The notes under the pieces: model-generated
What the model saw: only the letters and a program-made list of their open reading frames with translations
Databases searched by the model: none
What the model was told of the DNA's origin: nothing
Shown: piece by piece, positions 36,220 through 46,981 of the stretch
How the letters are laid out: every line of letters begins with the position of its first letter
Position numbering within the stretch: position 1 is the first letter of the stretch
Program-made: the position numbers and the translations under genes
Assembly (NCBI RefSeq): GCF_016615815.1
Contig: NZ_CP067112.1
Location: forward strand, 2,418,001 to 2,482,000
Length of the DNA stretch: 64,000 nucleotides
Direction: 5' to 3'
Origin: Luteimonas sp. MC1572
GTDB lineage: Bacteria; Pseudomonadota; Gammaproteobacteria; Xanthomonadales; Xanthomonadaceae

Positions 36220-39200
36220 TCAGCCGATCGCCGCCCGCGCGTTGCGGAACATCCTGAGCCACGGCGAGGCGCCAGGCCACGCGGCCGGCGCCCAGCTGAA
36301 GTTGGCCGTGGCCAGGGTGCGTTCGGGGTGCGGCATCATCAGCGTCACCCGGCCGTCGTCGCTGGTGAGTCCGGCGACAGCGGCATCCGAACCGTTCGGG
36401 TTGGCGGGATACGCGATGGCCGGACGGCCATCGCCGTCGACGTAGCGCAGCGCGACGCGCGCGGCCGACTGGGCTTCGGAGCCCGCGAATTCCGCGCGGC
36501 CTTCGCCGTGCGACACCACCACCGGGATCCGCGAGCCGGCCATGCCGCGCAGGAACAGCGACGGTGACTCGACCACTTCCAGCATCGACAGGCGCGCCTC
36601 GAACTGCTCGCTGCGGTTGCGCAGGAAGCGCGGCCAGTGCGTGGCGCCCGGCACGATGTCCTTGAGCTGCGACAGCATCTGGCAGCCGTTGCACACGCCC
36701 AGCGCGAAGCTGTCGCCGCGCGCGAAGAAGCGCTCGAACATGTCACGCAGCGTGTCGCGCTCCAGGATCGAGGTGGCCCAGCCGCGGCCGGCGCCAAGCA
36801 CGTCGCCGTAGCTGAAGCCGCCGCAGGCGGCAAAGCCCGCGAAACCGGCAAGCGTCGCGCGGCCTTCGACCAGGTCGCTCATGTGCACGTCGATCGCGTC
36901 GAAGCCGGCCAGCGAGAACGCGGCCGCCATCTCCACCTGGCCGTTGACGCCCTGCTCGCGCAGGATCGCCACGCGCGGCGCGGCACCCGTTCCGACATAA
37001 GGCGCGGCGATGTCGTCGCCGGGATCGAAGCCGAGCTTCGGCTGCAGCCCCGGGGCGTCGAAGCGCAGGGTGGCCTCGCGCTCGGCGTCGGCGGATTCGG
37101 GATTGTCGCGCTGGCGTTGCATGGCGTGGCTTACCGACCACCAGGCTTTGATCAGCTCTTCCCACTTCCATTCGGCCAGCACTTCGCCATCGGCCAGCAC
37201 GCGCACCGCCGACGCGGTGGTCGGCCGCGCGATGCGCTGCGCGCATTCGACCAAGCCGTGGCGCGCGACCAGGTCGGCGAACTCGACGCGGTCGTCCGCG
37301 GCGATCTGCACCACCGCGCCCAGCTCCTCGTTGAACAGCGTGCGGAACACGTCTTCGGTGCGGTCGTCGCCCCAGGCATCGAGGTCGATGTCGAGGCCGA
37401 CGCGCGAGCAGAACGCCATCTCGCAGAGGGTGGCGAAAACGCCGCCGTCAGACCGGTCGTGGTAGGCGTGCAGCAGCCCGGCTTCGCGCGCGGCGCGGAT
37501 CAGCTCGAAGAAGTCGCGCAGGCGCTGCGCGTCGTCGAGGTCGGGGCAGGCGCCGCCGAATGCATCGTGGCACTGGGACAGGATCGATCCGCCCATGCGC
37601 TGCTTGCCCGCGCCCAGCCCGATCAGCCACAGCTCGGTACCCGGCTCGCGCGAAAGCAGCGGCGTGAGCTGCTGGCGCACGTCGGCGACCGGCGCGAACG
37701 CGGTGACCACCAGCGAAACGGGCGACACCGACTTGCGGGTCTCGCCGTCGGCCTGCCATTGCGCCTGCATCGACAGCGAGTCCTTGCCGACGGGGATCGA
37801 CAGCTCGATGTCCGGGCACAGCTCCATGCCCACGGCGTGCACGGCGTCGTACAGGCGCGCGTCCTCGCCGGGATGCCCGGCGGCGGCCATCCAGTTGGCC
37901 GAGAGCTTGGTGCGCGCCAGCGATTCGACCGGCGCGGCGCAGAGGTTGGTGATGGCCTCGCCGACCGCCATGCGCGCGCTCGCGGCGGCATCGATCAGCG
38001 CCAGCGGCGTGCGCTCGCCGATCGCCATGGCCTCGCCCGCGTGGCCGTGGAATCCGGCCAGGGTGATCGCGCAGTCGGCCAGCGGCAGCTGCCAGGGGCC
38101 GATCATCTGGTCGCGCGCGGTCAGCCCGCCGACGCTGCGGTCGCCGATCGTGACCAGGAACTGCTTGGCCGCGACCGTGGGATGCGCCAGCACCCGCAGG
38201 CCGGCCTGGCGCAGTGCCTCGCCCGGCGTCTGTCCGGCAGCCAGCGCGCGCGCGTTGAGCTGCGGCCAGCGCGCGGCCGCGGTACGGCTGCTGTCGCGGT
38301 GCATCTTGGGCGTCTTGCCGAAGATGAGGTCCATGGGGAGATCGATGGCGGGCGTGGCATGTCCCATGGGCTGGGATGGCGACACCCCGTACCCCACCAC
38401 CAGGCGCTCCTCTTCCGTCGCGTATCCGACCACGGCGAACGGGCAGCGCTCGCGCTCGCACAGTGCGGCGAACTCGGCGACGCGGTCCGGCGCGATGCCC
38501 AGCACGTAGCGTTCCTGCGATTCGTTGCACCACAGCTGCATCGGCGACAGCGAGGGGTCGTCGCGGGGCACGCGGTCGAGGTCGATCACCCCGCCCACGC
38601 CGGAATCGTGCAGCAGTTCGGGGATGGCGTTGGACAGGCCACCGGCGCCGACGTCATGGCACCACTTGATGGGGTTGCCGTCCTCGCCCAGCGCGACGCA
38701 GCGGTCGATGACGTCCTGGCAGCGGCGCTCCATCTCCGGGTTGTCGCGCTGCACGCTGGCGAAATCGAGGTCTTCCGCGCTTTCGCCGGAGGCCACCGAA
38801 CTGGCGGCACCGCCACCGAGACCGATCAGCATCGACGGGCCACCCAGCACCACCACGGCATCGCCGGGTGACAGCCGGCGCTTGGCGACCTGTTCGCGGT
38901 CGATCGCGCCCAGTCCGCCGGCGAGCATGATCGGCTTGTCGTAGGCGCGTACCAGGCCGTCGCCTTCCACCAGTTCGAAACTGCGGAAGTAACCGGTGAG
39001 GTTGGGACGCCCGAATTCGTTGTTGAACGCCGCGGCGCCCAACGGCCCCTCGGTCATGATCTCGAGCGCCGAGGCCATGCGCGGGTTGAGCTCGCGTGGC
39101 TGCTCCCAGGGCTGCGGCAGCGACGGGATGCGCAGGTGAGACACGCTGAAGCCGGCCAGCCCGGCCTTGGGCTTGCCGCCGCGGCCGGTGGCGCCTTCGT

Positions 39201-40161
39201 CGCGGATCTCGCCGCCGGCGCCGGTCGAGGCGCCCGCGAACGGCGAGATCGCGGTGGGATGGTTGTGGGTCTCGACCTTGATGCAGAACGCCGAGTCGCG
39301 CAGCGGCTCGGCGCGGTAGCGGCCGGTCCCGGGATCCGGGCGGAAGCGCTGCGCCGGATAGCCTTCCACCACCGCCGCGTTGTCGCTGTAGGCCGACAGC
39401 GTGTGCTGCGGCGTCTGCGCGTGGGTGTGGCGGATCATCTTGAACAGGGTCTGCGCGCCGCCGTTGGCCGCGCCACCGTCGATGCGCATGTCCTGGCCGT
39501 CGATGGTCCAGCTGGCGTTGAAGATCTTGTGCCGGCAGTGCTCGGAGTTGGCCTGCGCGAACATCATCAGTTCGACATCGTGCGGGTCGCGGCCGAGCGC
39601 GGCGTAGCGCTCGCGCAGGTAGGCGATCTCGTCGTCCGCCAGGGCCAGGCCGAGGCGCTGGTTGGCCTCTTCGAGCATGTCCAGCGGGATGACTTCGACG
39701 CTGCCGCGCGCCGGCGCGGTGAACAGCGCCGCGGCCTGGTCGTGGCTGTCGAGCAGCGACTGCGTCATCGGGTCGTGCAGCGCACGGGCCAGCGCACCCG
39801 CGGTGGCGGCATCGGACGGCCAGCCGGCGATGTCGATGCGCGTGCCGCGTTCCACCCGGCGCACAGGCTGGCCGACGTCGCGCAGCAGCTCGCCGGCCTT
39901 GCTGGCCCAGGGCGAAATGGTGCCCAGGCGCGGCGCGACGTAGCGGCTGGCGGCATCCGTGGCGGCTTCGGCCGTGCCTTCGGCGGCTTCGAGGATGCGA
40001 TGCAGGATGGCGCGGTCGGGCGTTGCGCCCGCTACGGGCTCGACCCAGTAGACGTGCCAGGCGCCGGTGACGCGGACGGCGGGGGCAATGGCCTGCAGGC
40101 GGGCCTGGAGGCGTTCACGCCGAAACGGCGACAGGGCTGGCAGGCCCTCGAGGACGATCAT
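36220..40161 (-). CDS. purL: PurL, phosphoribosylformylglycinamidine synthase
   Basis: Converts FGAR to FGAM with glutamine and ATP in purine synthesis. It is a large single-chain enzyme of 1313 residues. Domain order: PurS-like N-terminal region, linker (about 170-230), two AIRS-type synthetase halves ([49 protein letters not shown]-equivalent [11 protein letters not shown]) and a C-terminal glutaminase ([15 protein letters not shown], nucleophile Cys in [31 protein letters not shown]). The ATG at 40161 is preceded by TACAAT at a suitable distance. The last gene of its transcript, it converges on the hypothetical protein. Confidence 0.97.
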   Translation of the reverse strand: MIVLEGLPALSPFRRERLQARLQAIAPAVRVTGAWHVYWVEPVAGATPDRAILHRILEAAEGTAEAATDAASRYVAPRLGTISPWASKAGELLRDVGQPVRRVERGTRIDIAGWPSDAATAGALARALHDPMTQSLLDSHDQAAALFTAPARGSVEVIPLDMLEEANQRLGLALADDEIAYLRERYAALGRDPHDVELMMFAQANSEHCRHKIFNASWTIDGQDMRIDGGAANGGAQTLFKMIRHTHAQTPQHTLSAYSDNAAVVEGYPAQRFRPDPGTGRYRAEPLRDSAFCIKVETHNHPTAISPFAGASTGAGGEIRDEGATGRGGKPKAGLAGFSVSHLRIPSLPQPWEQPRELNPRMASALEIMTEGPLGAAAFNNEFGRPNLTGYFRSFELVEGDGLVRAYDKPIMLAGGLGAIDREQVAKRRLSPGDAVVVLGGPSMLIGLGGGAASSVASGESAEDLDFASVQRDNPEMERRCQDVIDRCVALGEDGNPIKWCHDVGAGGLSNAIPELLHDSGVGGVIDLDRVPRDDPSLSPMQLWCNESQERYVLGIAPDRVAEFAALCERERCPFAVVGYATEEERLVVGYGVSPSQPMGHATPAIDLPMDLIFGKTPKMHRDSSRTAAARWPQLNARALAAGQTPGEALRQAGLRVLAHPTVAAKQFLVTIGDRSVGGLTARDQMIGPWQLPLADCAITLAGFHGHAGEAMAIGERTPLALIDAAASARMAVGEAITNLCAAPVESLARTKLSANWMAAAGHPGEDARLYDAVHAVGMELCPDIELSIPVGKDSLSMQAQWQADGETRKSVSPVSLVVTAFAPVADVRQQLTPLLSREPGTELWLIGLGAGKQRMGGSILSQCHDAFGGACPDLDDAQRLRDFFELIRAAREAGLLHAYHDRSDGGVFATLCEMAFCSRVGLDIDLDAWGDDRTEDVFRTLFNEELGAVVQIAADDRVEFADLVARHGLVECAQRIARPTTASAVRVLADGEVLAEWKWEELIKAWWSVSHAMQRQRDNPESADAEREATLRFDAPGLQPKLGFDPGDDIAAPYVGTGAAPRVAILREQGVNGQVEMAAAFSLAGFDAIDVHMSDLVEGRATLAGFAGFAACGGFSYGDVLGAGRGWATSILERDTLRDMFERFFARGDSFALGVCNGCQMLSQLKDIVPGATHWPRFLRNRSEQFEARLSMLEVVESPSLFLRGMAGSRIPVVVSHGEGRAEFAGSEAQSAARVALRYVDGDGRPAIAYPANPNGSDAAVAGLTSDDGRVTLMMPHPERTLATANFSWAPAAWPGASPWLRMFRNARAAIG

Positions 40162-40191
40162 GTCCGGGATTGACCGTGGAACGGGCCGGTC

Positions 40192-40197
40192 ATTGTA
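40192..40197 (-). promoter_or_regulatory. -10 box of purL
   Basis: TACAAT on the minus strand, 30 nt before the purL ATG, predicts a leader of about 24 nt. No matching -35 is visible. Confidence 0.45.
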
Positions 40198-40244
40198 GCG
40201 AAGCCGGGCCCCGGCGCGCGCCGGGCCGCAACGGGCGGATCGGC

Positions 40245-41072
40245 TCAGAGGTCGCCGGCCTCGGCGGCCAGCTTGTCCAGCGCCGCGCGCAGCGCGTCTG
40301 GTGGCATGTAGCCGGGCATCTGCATGCCCTCGGCGGTGACGATCATCGGCGTGCCGGTCAGGCCGACGCGCTGGCCGATGTCGTACTGCATGGCGACCGG
40401 GTTGGTGCAGTCGCGCTGCGGCACGCGCTTGTCCTGCTTGGCATCGGTGAGCGCCTGGCGACGGTCCATGGCACACCAGACCGAGACCATCTTGCGGAAG
40501 TCCTCGCTGGCCGGGCCCATGCGCGGGAACGCCAGGTACTCGATGGAAATGCCGCGCTTGTTGTACTCGGCGATGTCCTGGTGCAGCTTGCGGCAGTAGC
40601 CGCACTCGACGTCGGTGAACACCGCGACGGTGTAGACCGGCTTGTCCGCGGCAAAGATGATGCGGTCCTTGGCCGGGATGGTCTTCAGCAGGTCGCGGCG
40701 CAGCGTGGCCAGCCCGCCCTGGCTCAGGTCCTTCTGCTCCTTGACGTCGAACAGCGCGCCCTGCAGCAGGTAGCGGCCGTCATCGCTGACGTAGATCACC
40801 TGTCCGCCGACGATCAGCTCGCGAAAGCCCGGCAGCGGCGCCGCGCCGACGTGGTCGATGCGCACCCGCGGGTTGATGGTCTGGATGGCGGCAACCGCGC
40901 GCTCGTCCGGCGTGCCCGCTTCGACCTTCGGGACCTGGCCGGCAGCGGGGACCACCGTGGCGGCCGCACCTGCATCGCCGGAGCCGGGCGTGGCGCCCGC
41001 GCCGGGCGCCGGCGACTCGGCACAGGCGGTGAGGCTGACGGCGCAGAGCATCAGGGGCAGCAGGAACTTCAT
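40245..41072 (-). CDS. dsbC: DsbC-type disulfide isomerase, predicted lipoprotein
   Basis: A 275-residue thiol-disulfide isomerase. The dimerisation domain (about 55-125) is followed by a thioredoxin domain with the active site CGYC (157-160, in [13 protein letters not shown]), a second Cys pair (WCAMDRR and QRDC) and the cis-Pro loop GTPMIV. The signal peptide ends in LTACAES, a lipobox with Cys17 and Ala at +2, so it is probably anchored in the outer membrane by lipid, unlike soluble E. coli DsbC. A Pro/Gly/Ala-rich linker (about 20-48) follows. It lies 114 nt after xerD, the same order as E. coli xerD-dsbC. Confidence 0.9.
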   Translation of the reverse strand: MKFLLPLMLCAVSLTACAESPAPGAGATPGSGDAGAAATVVPAAGQVPKVEAGTPDERAVAAIQTINPRVRIDHVGAAPLPGFRELIVGGQVIYVSDDGRYLLQGALFDVKEQKDLSQGGLATLRRDLLKTIPAKDRIIFAADKPVYTVAVFTDVECGYCRKLHQDIAEYNKRGISIEYLAFPRMGPASEDFRKMVSVWCAMDRRQALTDAKQDKRVPQRDCTNPVAMQYDIGQRVGLTGTPMIVTAEGMQMPGYMPPDALRAALDKLAAEAGDL

Positions 41073-41186
41073 TCGCGGTCTCGGCAGGAGGGCGCCATCG
41101 GGGCACGGGGCGGGCGCGTGAGCCGGCATTCTCGCATGCGCGCACAAGCGCGAGGCCAGCGCCCGGCGCCGTGGCTCAGTCGCGAC

Positions 41187-42134
41187 TCAGGCGCGGGGGT
41201 GGTGGCGCGCGTGCAGGCGCTTGAGCTGCTCGCGCGCCACCAGGGTGTAGATCTGGGTGGTCGACAGCGAGCTGTGGCCGAGCAGCATCTGCAGGGCGCG
41301 CAGGTCGGCGCCGCGGTTGAGCAGGTGGGTGGCGAAGCTGTGGCGCAGGCCGTGGGGGCTGACCCGCGCCGGATCGATGCCGGCCGCGGCGGCGTGCCGC
41401 TTCACCAGGGCCCAGAACGCCTGCCGGGTCGGCGCTTCGCCCCCCGCTGTGATGAACAGCGCCGCAGGTGCGTGGCGTCCCGCGAGCTGCGGGCGGGCCG
41501 TCGCCAGGTAGCGTTGCAGCCAGTCCTGGGCCTCTTCGCCCAGCGGCACCAGGCGTTCCTTGCCGCCCTTTCCGAGCACCCGCAGCACGCCCTGGCGCAG
41601 GTTGACGGCGGTGGCCGGCAGGTTGACCAGCTCGCTGACCCGCAGGCCGCAGGCGTACATCAGCTCCAGCATCGCGCGGTCGCGCAGGCCGGTGGCGGCG
41701 TCGATGTCGGGCACCTCCAGCAGGCGGTCGACCTCGGCCTCGGAGAGCGCCTTGGGCAAGAGGCGTGGCAACCGCGGCGGGTCCAGCAGGGCCGTGGGAT
41801 CGTCGCCACGCAGGCCCTGCAGCAGCCGCCAGCCGTAGAACCCGCGCAGCGCCGACAGCAGCCGGGCGTTGCTGCGTGGCGACCAGCCCTCGCGGGTGCG
41901 CCAGGCGAGGTAGTCGAACAGGCCGGCGCGGTCGGCGGCGGCGATGTCGCCGCGGTCGCGCCAGCGCGCGAAGCCTTCGAGGTCGCGGCGGTAGGCGTCC
42001 AGCGTCTGCCGCGCGGCGCCGGATTCGGCCCACCAGGCGTCGAGGAAGGCCGCGATAGCGCGCGCATCGGCGTCGTGCAGGGGCGGCAGGCGCATGCTGC
42101 GCATGCGGCGTTCGGCGGGTGTCGACGCGGTCAT
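41187..42134 (-). CDS. xerD: XerD, site-specific tyrosine recombinase
   Basis: Resolves chromosome dimers at dif with XerC. The 315-residue protein has the SAM-like core-binding domain (about 25-110) and the catalytic domain with R165 (MYACGLRVSEL), K189 or K192 (LGKGGKERL), H261 and R264 (HGLRHSFATHLL), H287 (LGHSSLSTTQIYT) and nucleophile Y296. XerD rather than XerC is favoured by the neighbouring dsbC, as in E. coli. TAAGCT lies 7 nt before the ATG, suggesting a leaderless mRNA. It is divergent from the RDD gene. Confidence 0.94.
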   Translation of the reverse strand: MTASTPAERRMRSMRLPPLHDADARAIAAFLDAWWAESGAARQTLDAYRRDLEGFARWRDRGDIAAADRAGLFDYLAWRTREGWSPRSNARLLSALRGFYGWRLLQGLRGDDPTALLDPPRLPRLLPKALSEAEVDRLLEVPDIDAATGLRDRAMLELMYACGLRVSELVNLPATAVNLRQGVLRVLGKGGKERLVPLGEEAQDWLQRYLATARPQLAGRHAPAALFITAGGEAPTRQAFWALVKRHAAAAGIDPARVSPHGLRHSFATHLLNRGADLRALQMLLGHSSLSTTQIYTLVAREQLKRLHARHHPRA

Positions 42135-42141
42135 CGCCGCC

Positions 42142-42147
42142 AGCTTA
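42142..42147 (-). promoter_or_regulatory. -10-like box immediately before xerD
   Basis: TAAGCT on the minus strand is separated from the xerD ATG by only 7 nt, placing the start site at or next to the ATG. Confidence 0.3.
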
Positions 42148-42169
42148 GCCGCCGCCGCGATGCGCCGGC

Positions 42170-42175
42170 TATCCT
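42170..42175 (+). promoter_or_regulatory. -10 box immediately before the RDD gene
   Basis: TATCCT is separated from the ATG at 42182 by 6 nt and no Shine-Dalgarno is present, predicting a leaderless transcript. The GTG at 42176 would then lie upstream of the transcript start. Confidence 0.4.
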
Positions 42176-42181
42176 GTGGCG

Positions 42182-42682
42182 ATGCCCGTCAACGCTTCCA
42201 GCACCCGCACCGCTCCGGCCCCCTCAGACGCTTCCACGCGCCCCGGGGCGCTCGTCGGCTGGCGTCTTCTGGCGCTGTCCTACGACCTGTGGCCGGCGCT
42301 GGCGCTGTGGTTCGCGCTGTCCGCGCTGTTCGCCTTCGGCTACATGCTGGCCGGGCACGACGCGCGCGAAAACATCCCGCCCTTCAGCCTGCTGCAGTGG
42401 CTGCTGTGGCTGGCCTGCTGGCTGGCCGCCGGCGCCTACGCCACCGTCAGCTGGAAGCGCGGTGGGCAGACGCTGGGCATGCGTCCGTGGCGGCTGCGCG
42501 TGGTCGCCGAAAACGGCCTGGCGCCATCCTGGCGGACGCTGTGGCTGCGCTATGCGGTGGGCACGCTGTCGCTGTTGGCCGCGGGCGCAGGCTTCTGGTG
42601 GGCGTGGCTCGACCGCGACCGCCTCACCTGGCACGACCGTGCCAGCCATACGCGCCTGCGGCGCGAACCCAAGGCGAGGTGA
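42182..42682 (+). CDS. RDD family membrane protein
   Basis: A 166-residue protein with the RDD architecture: LVGWRLLALSYDLWPALALW (about 26-45; the family Arg-Asp-Asp positions read R, D and none), a second membrane segment (about 67-88, LLQWLLWLACWLAAGAYAT), the conserved GGQTLGMRPWRLRVV and a third membrane segment (about 124-142). The family is uncharacterised, often linked to transport or stress. The ATG at 42182 is used; a GTG six bases upstream is possible. The next gene begins 5 nt later, so they form an operon. Confidence 0.88.
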   Translation: MPVNASSTRTAPAPSDASTRPGALVGWRLLALSYDLWPALALWFALSALFAFGYMLAGHDARENIPPFSLLQWLLWLACWLAAGAYATVSWKRGGQTLGMRPWRLRVVAENGLAPSWRTLWLRYAVGTLSLLAAGAGFWWAWLDRDRLTWHDRASHTRLRREPKAR

Positions 42683-42687
42683 CCGCG

Positions 42688-43314
42688 ATGCGCATCGATA
42701 TCTGGTCCGACGTGGTCTGCCCTTGGTGCTGGATCGGCAAGCACCGTTTCCAGCGCGCCCTGGCGCTGCTTGGCGATGACGCCCCGGACCTCCAGGTGCG
42801 CTGGCATCCCTACCTGCTGGATCCCGATGCCGATGCCACGCCGGTGCCACTGCGCGAGGCCTATGCCGCCAAGTTCGGCGGCGCCGAGCGCGCCGCGGAG
42901 CTGCTGGCGCAGACGCAGTCTACGGCGCGCGCCGAGGGCCTGCCGATGGATTTCAGCCGTGGCCAGGTGCGCGTGACTACCCTGCCGGCGCATCGCCTGA
43001 TCTGGCTCGCCGGGCGCGAGGGCGACCAGGACGCGGTCGTCGAAGCGCTGTTCCGCGCGCATTTCGCCGAGGGCCGCAACCTGGCCGACCCGGCGGTGCT
43101 GGTCGACGCCGGCGCCACCGGGAGCCTGGACGCAGCGCGCGTACGCGCGCTGCTCGCGTCCGACGAGGGTCTTGCCGAGGTGCGCGCCGGCATCGGCCAG
43201 GCGCAGGCGCTGGGCATCCGCGCGGTGCCGACCTTCGTCATCGATGGCCGCCACGGCGTGCAGGGCGCGCAGCCGCCGGAGGCCTTCGGCGAGGCGCTGC
43301 GCAAGCTCGCCTGA
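42688..43314 (+). CDS. DsbA family oxidoreductase, FrnE-like
   Basis: A 208-residue thioredoxin-fold protein without a signal peptide, hence cytoplasmic. The active site CPWC is in DIWSDVVCPWCWIGKHRF (about residues 4-21), followed by the helical insert and a C-terminal GIRAVPTFVIDGRHGVQGAQ with the cis-Pro loop. This is the FrnE/2-hydroxychromene isomerase-like branch of DsbA proteins, some of which act in oxidative stress. Substrate unknown. It starts 5 nt after the RDD gene. Confidence 0.9.
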   Translation: MRIDIWSDVVCPWCWIGKHRFQRALALLGDDAPDLQVRWHPYLLDPDADATPVPLREAYAAKFGGAERAAELLAQTQSTARAEGLPMDFSRGQVRVTTLPAHRLIWLAGREGDQDAVVEALFRAHFAEGRNLADPAVLVDAGATGSLDAARVRALLASDEGLAEVRAGIGQAQALGIRAVPTFVIDGRHGVQGAQPPEAFGEALRKLA

Positions 43315-43328
43315 GCGGCCGGCGCCGG

Positions 43329-43359
43329 AAACAAGAAGCCCCGCGTCATGCGGGGCTTC
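43329..43359 (-). terminator. Rho-independent terminator of gap
   Basis: On the minus strand a perfect 10-bp stem (GAAGCCCCGC with GCGGGGCTTC, positions 43359-43335) is followed by TTGTTT. It lies 25 nt after the gap stop. On the plus strand the same stem could also protect the end of the FrnE-like mRNA, but it has no T tract there. Confidence 0.85.
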
Positions 43360-43384
43360 GGGTGGAACATGTGGCTGGTGCGAC

Positions 43385-44458
<1,074 letters not shown>

Positions 44459-44484
44459 GCAGGCCCGCCCGCGCCCGGCCGGCC

Positions 44485-44498
44485 TTGACCACGATCAA
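44485..44498. promoter_or_regulatory. FNR/Anr-type box between gap and ompW
   Basis: TTGAC-CACG-ATCAA matches the FNR consensus TTGAT-N4-ATCAA at 9 of 10 defined positions. It is centred about 67 bp before the ompW ATG. ompW is a known FNR target in E. coli. Anr or another Crp/FNR-family regulator is the likely binder. Confidence 0.55.
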
Positions 44499-44558
44499 TG
44501 CGGGCCCGTATGGGCCGACGCATCATGACGCCACCCTCCACCCACGACAGGTGCGTCA

Positions 44559-45185
44559 ATGCCCCGCAACACCCTTCCCCTCCTCGTCCTCGCCATTTCC
44601 GGCGCCCTCGCCGCCCCGTCCGCGCTCGCCCAGTCGGCCGGCGACTGGACCGTCGCGCTCGGCGCGCACCAGGTCAGGGCGCATTCCGACAACGGCGCGC
44701 TGGCCGCCGGCACGCTGCCGCTGGACATCGGCTCCAGCACGCGCCCGACGATCGCGGTGGAGTACTTCGTGCGCGACAACCTCGGCCTCGAGGTCCTCGC
44801 TGCACTGCCCTTCCAGCACGACATCCACGTCGACGGCCTGGGGCACGTGGGCAGCACCAAGCACCTTCCGCCCACCGTCAGCCTGCAGTACCACTTCAAC
44901 GGCCAGGGGAAGGTGTCGCCGCTGCTTGGCGCGGGCGTGAACTACACCACGTTCTTCAGCGAGGACACCCGCGGCGCGCTCGCCGGCAGCAAGCTCGAAC
45001 TCGACGACTCCTGGGGCCTCGCGCTGCACGCCGGCGTCGACTTCAAGGTGGGCGAAAAGGGCTCGATCCGCGTCGACGTGCGCTGGATGGACATCGACAG
45101 CGACGTGAAGCTGGACGGCGCCCACCTCGGCACCGCCAACATCGACCCGCTGGTATACGGCGCCGCCTACGTCATGCGCTTCTGA
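44559..45185 (+). CDS. ompW: OmpW family outer membrane protein
   Basis: A 208-residue eight-stranded barrel. The signal peptide ends near SALA-QSAG (about 24). Characteristic segments are WTVALGAHQVRAHSDNGAL, TRPTIAVEYFVRDNLGLEVLA, LPPTVSLQYHFN, SPLLGAGVNYTTFF and VDVRWMDIDSDV, ending in PLVYGAAYVMRF with the terminal F. OmpW forms a narrow hydrophobic pore. AGGTG lies 5 nt before the ATG. The upstream FNR-like box suggests oxygen-linked control. Confidence 0.94.
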   Translation: MPRNTLPLLVLAISGALAAPSALAQSAGDWTVALGAHQVRAHSDNGALAAGTLPLDIGSSTRPTIAVEYFVRDNLGLEVLAALPFQHDIHVDGLGHVGSTKHLPPTVSLQYHFNGQGKVSPLLGAGVNYTTFFSEDTRGALAGSKLELDDSWGLALHAGVDFKVGEKGSIRVDVRWMDIDSDVKLDGAHLGTANIDPLVYGAAYVMRF

Positions 45186-45214
45186 TCGAAAGGCGGGCGG
45201 TAACGCACGCGCGC

Positions 45215-45220
45215 TAGAAT
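45215..45220 (+). promoter_or_regulatory. -10 box immediately before the S1/P1 nuclease gene
   Basis: TAGAAT is followed by CGCCGC and then the ATG, so a transcript starting 7 nt after the box would be leaderless. No Shine-Dalgarno lies before the ATG. Confidence 0.45.
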
Positions 45221-45226
45221 CGCCGC

Positions 45227-46099
45227 ATGCGTCCACACCCCCTGTACCGCCTGCGTTTCCTTGCCCCACTGCTGGCCATCGCCGGCGCGTTCGCCGCCGG
45301 CGACGCGCTGGCGTGGAGCGCCGAGGGCCACCGTATCGTCGCCCGCATCGCCGAGGCCGGCCTCACGCCCGCCGCGCGCGCCGAAGTCGACCGTCTGCTG
45401 GCCGGGGAGCCCGCACCCACGCTCGCCGGCATCGCGGCATGGGCCGATGAACTGCGCGACACCGACCCCGAAGCCGCCAAGGCGAGTGCGCGCTGGCACT
45501 ACATCAATTTCCAGGGCCGCTGCGCGTTCGATGCGGCGAGCGACTGCCCGGGCAACGACTGCGTGGTGGGCGCCATCAACCGCCAGTACCTCACGCTTGC
45601 GCAGCACGGCCGTCCGGACGCCCAGCGCCGCGAAGCGCTGAAGTTCCTCGTGCATTTCGTCGGCGATGCGCACCAGCCGCTGCACGCGGGCCTGCGCGAC
45701 GATGCCGGCGGCAACCGCCACCAGGTCAACTACAGGGGCGATGGCAGCAACATGCATCGCATCTGGGACGGGACCATCCTCGAGCGTCGCGGCCTGAAGT
45801 CGCCGGCCTATGCCGCCGAGCTGCTGGCGCGCGCGCCGCTGCCCGCGGATCCGACGCTGCACTCGCAGACGCCCGCGCTCGACTGGGCGCTGGAATCCTG
45901 CCGCATCATCGAAACCGGGGACGTCTATCCGCCCGAGGGCCGGCGCGTCCTCGACGAGGCGTTCCTGGACGCACGCCTGCCGATCGTCGAAGACCGCCTG
46001 CGCAAGGCCGGCACGCGGCTGGCGGCGATGCTCAACCATGCGCTCGCGCCAACCGTCGCCGCGCCGGCCGCTGCAACGGATTCCGCGCCCACGCCGTGA
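45227..46099 (+). CDS. Secreted S1/P1-type zinc nuclease
   Basis: A 290-residue trinuclear zinc phosphodiesterase acting on single-stranded nucleic acids. The signal peptide ends in ALA before W30; the mature N-terminal Trp is itself a zinc ligand in this family (WSAEGHRIVA). Other ligand motifs are WADELRD, WHYINFQ, VHFVGDAHQPLHAGL, GGNRHQV and MHRIWDGTIL. All expected ligands are present, so it is probably active, in the periplasm or outside the cell. The C-terminal tail is Ala/Pro-rich. It overlaps the next gene by 4 nt. Confidence 0.94.
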   Translation: MRPHPLYRLRFLAPLLAIAGAFAAGDALAWSAEGHRIVARIAEAGLTPAARAEVDRLLAGEPAPTLAGIAAWADELRDTDPEAAKASARWHYINFQGRCAFDAASDCPGNDCVVGAINRQYLTLAQHGRPDAQRREALKFLVHFVGDAHQPLHAGLRDDAGGNRHQVNYRGDGSNMHRIWDGTILERRGLKSPAYAAELLARAPLPADPTLHSQTPALDWALESCRIIETGDVYPPEGRRVLDEAFLDARLPIVEDRLRKAGTRLAAMLNHALAPTVAAPAAATDSAPTP

Positions 46100-46977
46100 A
46101 CACCGTCGCCGCACCGCGCGTCCACCCGTTCCACCATGCCGGCACCGGCACCTGGAGCTACGTGGTGGCGGACCCGGCCAGCGGCGCCGCCGCGATCATC
46201 GACCCGGTGCTCGATTTCGAGATGGCGTCGGGGCGCACCGCGACGACATCGGCGACGGGGCTGGTCGATTGCGTGCGCCAGCGCGGCTACCGCGTCGACT
46301 GGCTGCTGGAAACCCACGCCCACGCCGACCACCTGTCGGCCGCGCACTGGCTCAAGGCCACCCACTTCAACGCCGCGCCGATCGCCATTGGCGAGGGCAT
46401 CCGCAGCGTGCAGGCACGCTTCCGCGATGTCTTCGACCTCGGTGCGGGCTTTGCCGTCGACGGCTCGCAGTTCGACCACCTGTTCGCCGCCGACGAGGTG
46501 TTCGCGATCGGCGGCCTCGCCTGCCGCGCGATCGCGGTGCCCGGCCACACCAGCGACAGCAATGCCTACCTGGTCGGCGACGCGCTGTTCACCGGCGACT
46601 CGCTGTTCATGCCCGACGGCGGAACCGCGCGCTGCGATTTCCCCGGCGGCAGCGCCGCCACGCTGTACCGCTCCATCCGCCGCCTGTTCGACACCCTGCC
46701 GGACGCGACCCGCGTGTTCGTGTGCCACGACTACGCACCCGGCGGCCGAGCGGTGGCCTGCGAGACCAGCATCGCCGCGCAGAGGCAGGCCAACATCCAC
46801 GTGCGCGACGGCATCGACGAGGACGCCTTCGTCGCAACGCGCGAGGCGCGCGACGCGACGCTGGCCATGCCGGCGCTGATCATCCCGTCGGTGCAGGTCA
46901 ACATCCGCGCCGGCGCGCTGCCGGAGCCGCGCGACAACGGCATCCGCTACATCAACCTGCCGTTGGACGCGCTGTAG
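46096..46977 (+). CDS. Metallo-beta-lactamase fold protein, persulfide dioxygenase-like
   Basis: A 293-residue MBL-fold protein with THAHADHL (H74, H76, D78, H79), [19 protein letters not shown] and a late His in [10 protein letters not shown]. The pattern and length resemble Blh/ETHE1-type persulfide dioxygenases, which oxidise glutathione persulfide with a mononuclear iron. A generic glyoxalase II-like hydrolase is the alternative. No signal peptide, so cytoplasmic. The GTG start overlaps the nuclease stop by 4 nt, and modA begins 4 nt after its stop. Confidence 0.85.
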   Translation: MNTVAAPRVHPFHHAGTGTWSYVVADPASGAAAIIDPVLDFEMASGRTATTSATGLVDCVRQRGYRVDWLLETHAHADHLSAAHWLKATHFNAAPIAIGEGIRSVQARFRDVFDLGAGFAVDGSQFDHLFAADEVFAIGGLACRAIAVPGHTSDSNAYLVGDALFTGDSLFMPDGGTARCDFPGGSAATLYRSIRRLFDTLPDATRVFVCHDYAPGGRAVACETSIAAQRQANIHVRDGIDEDAFVATREARDATLAMPALIIPSVQVNIRAGALPEPRDNGIRYINLPLDAL

Positions 46978-46981
46978 CGGC

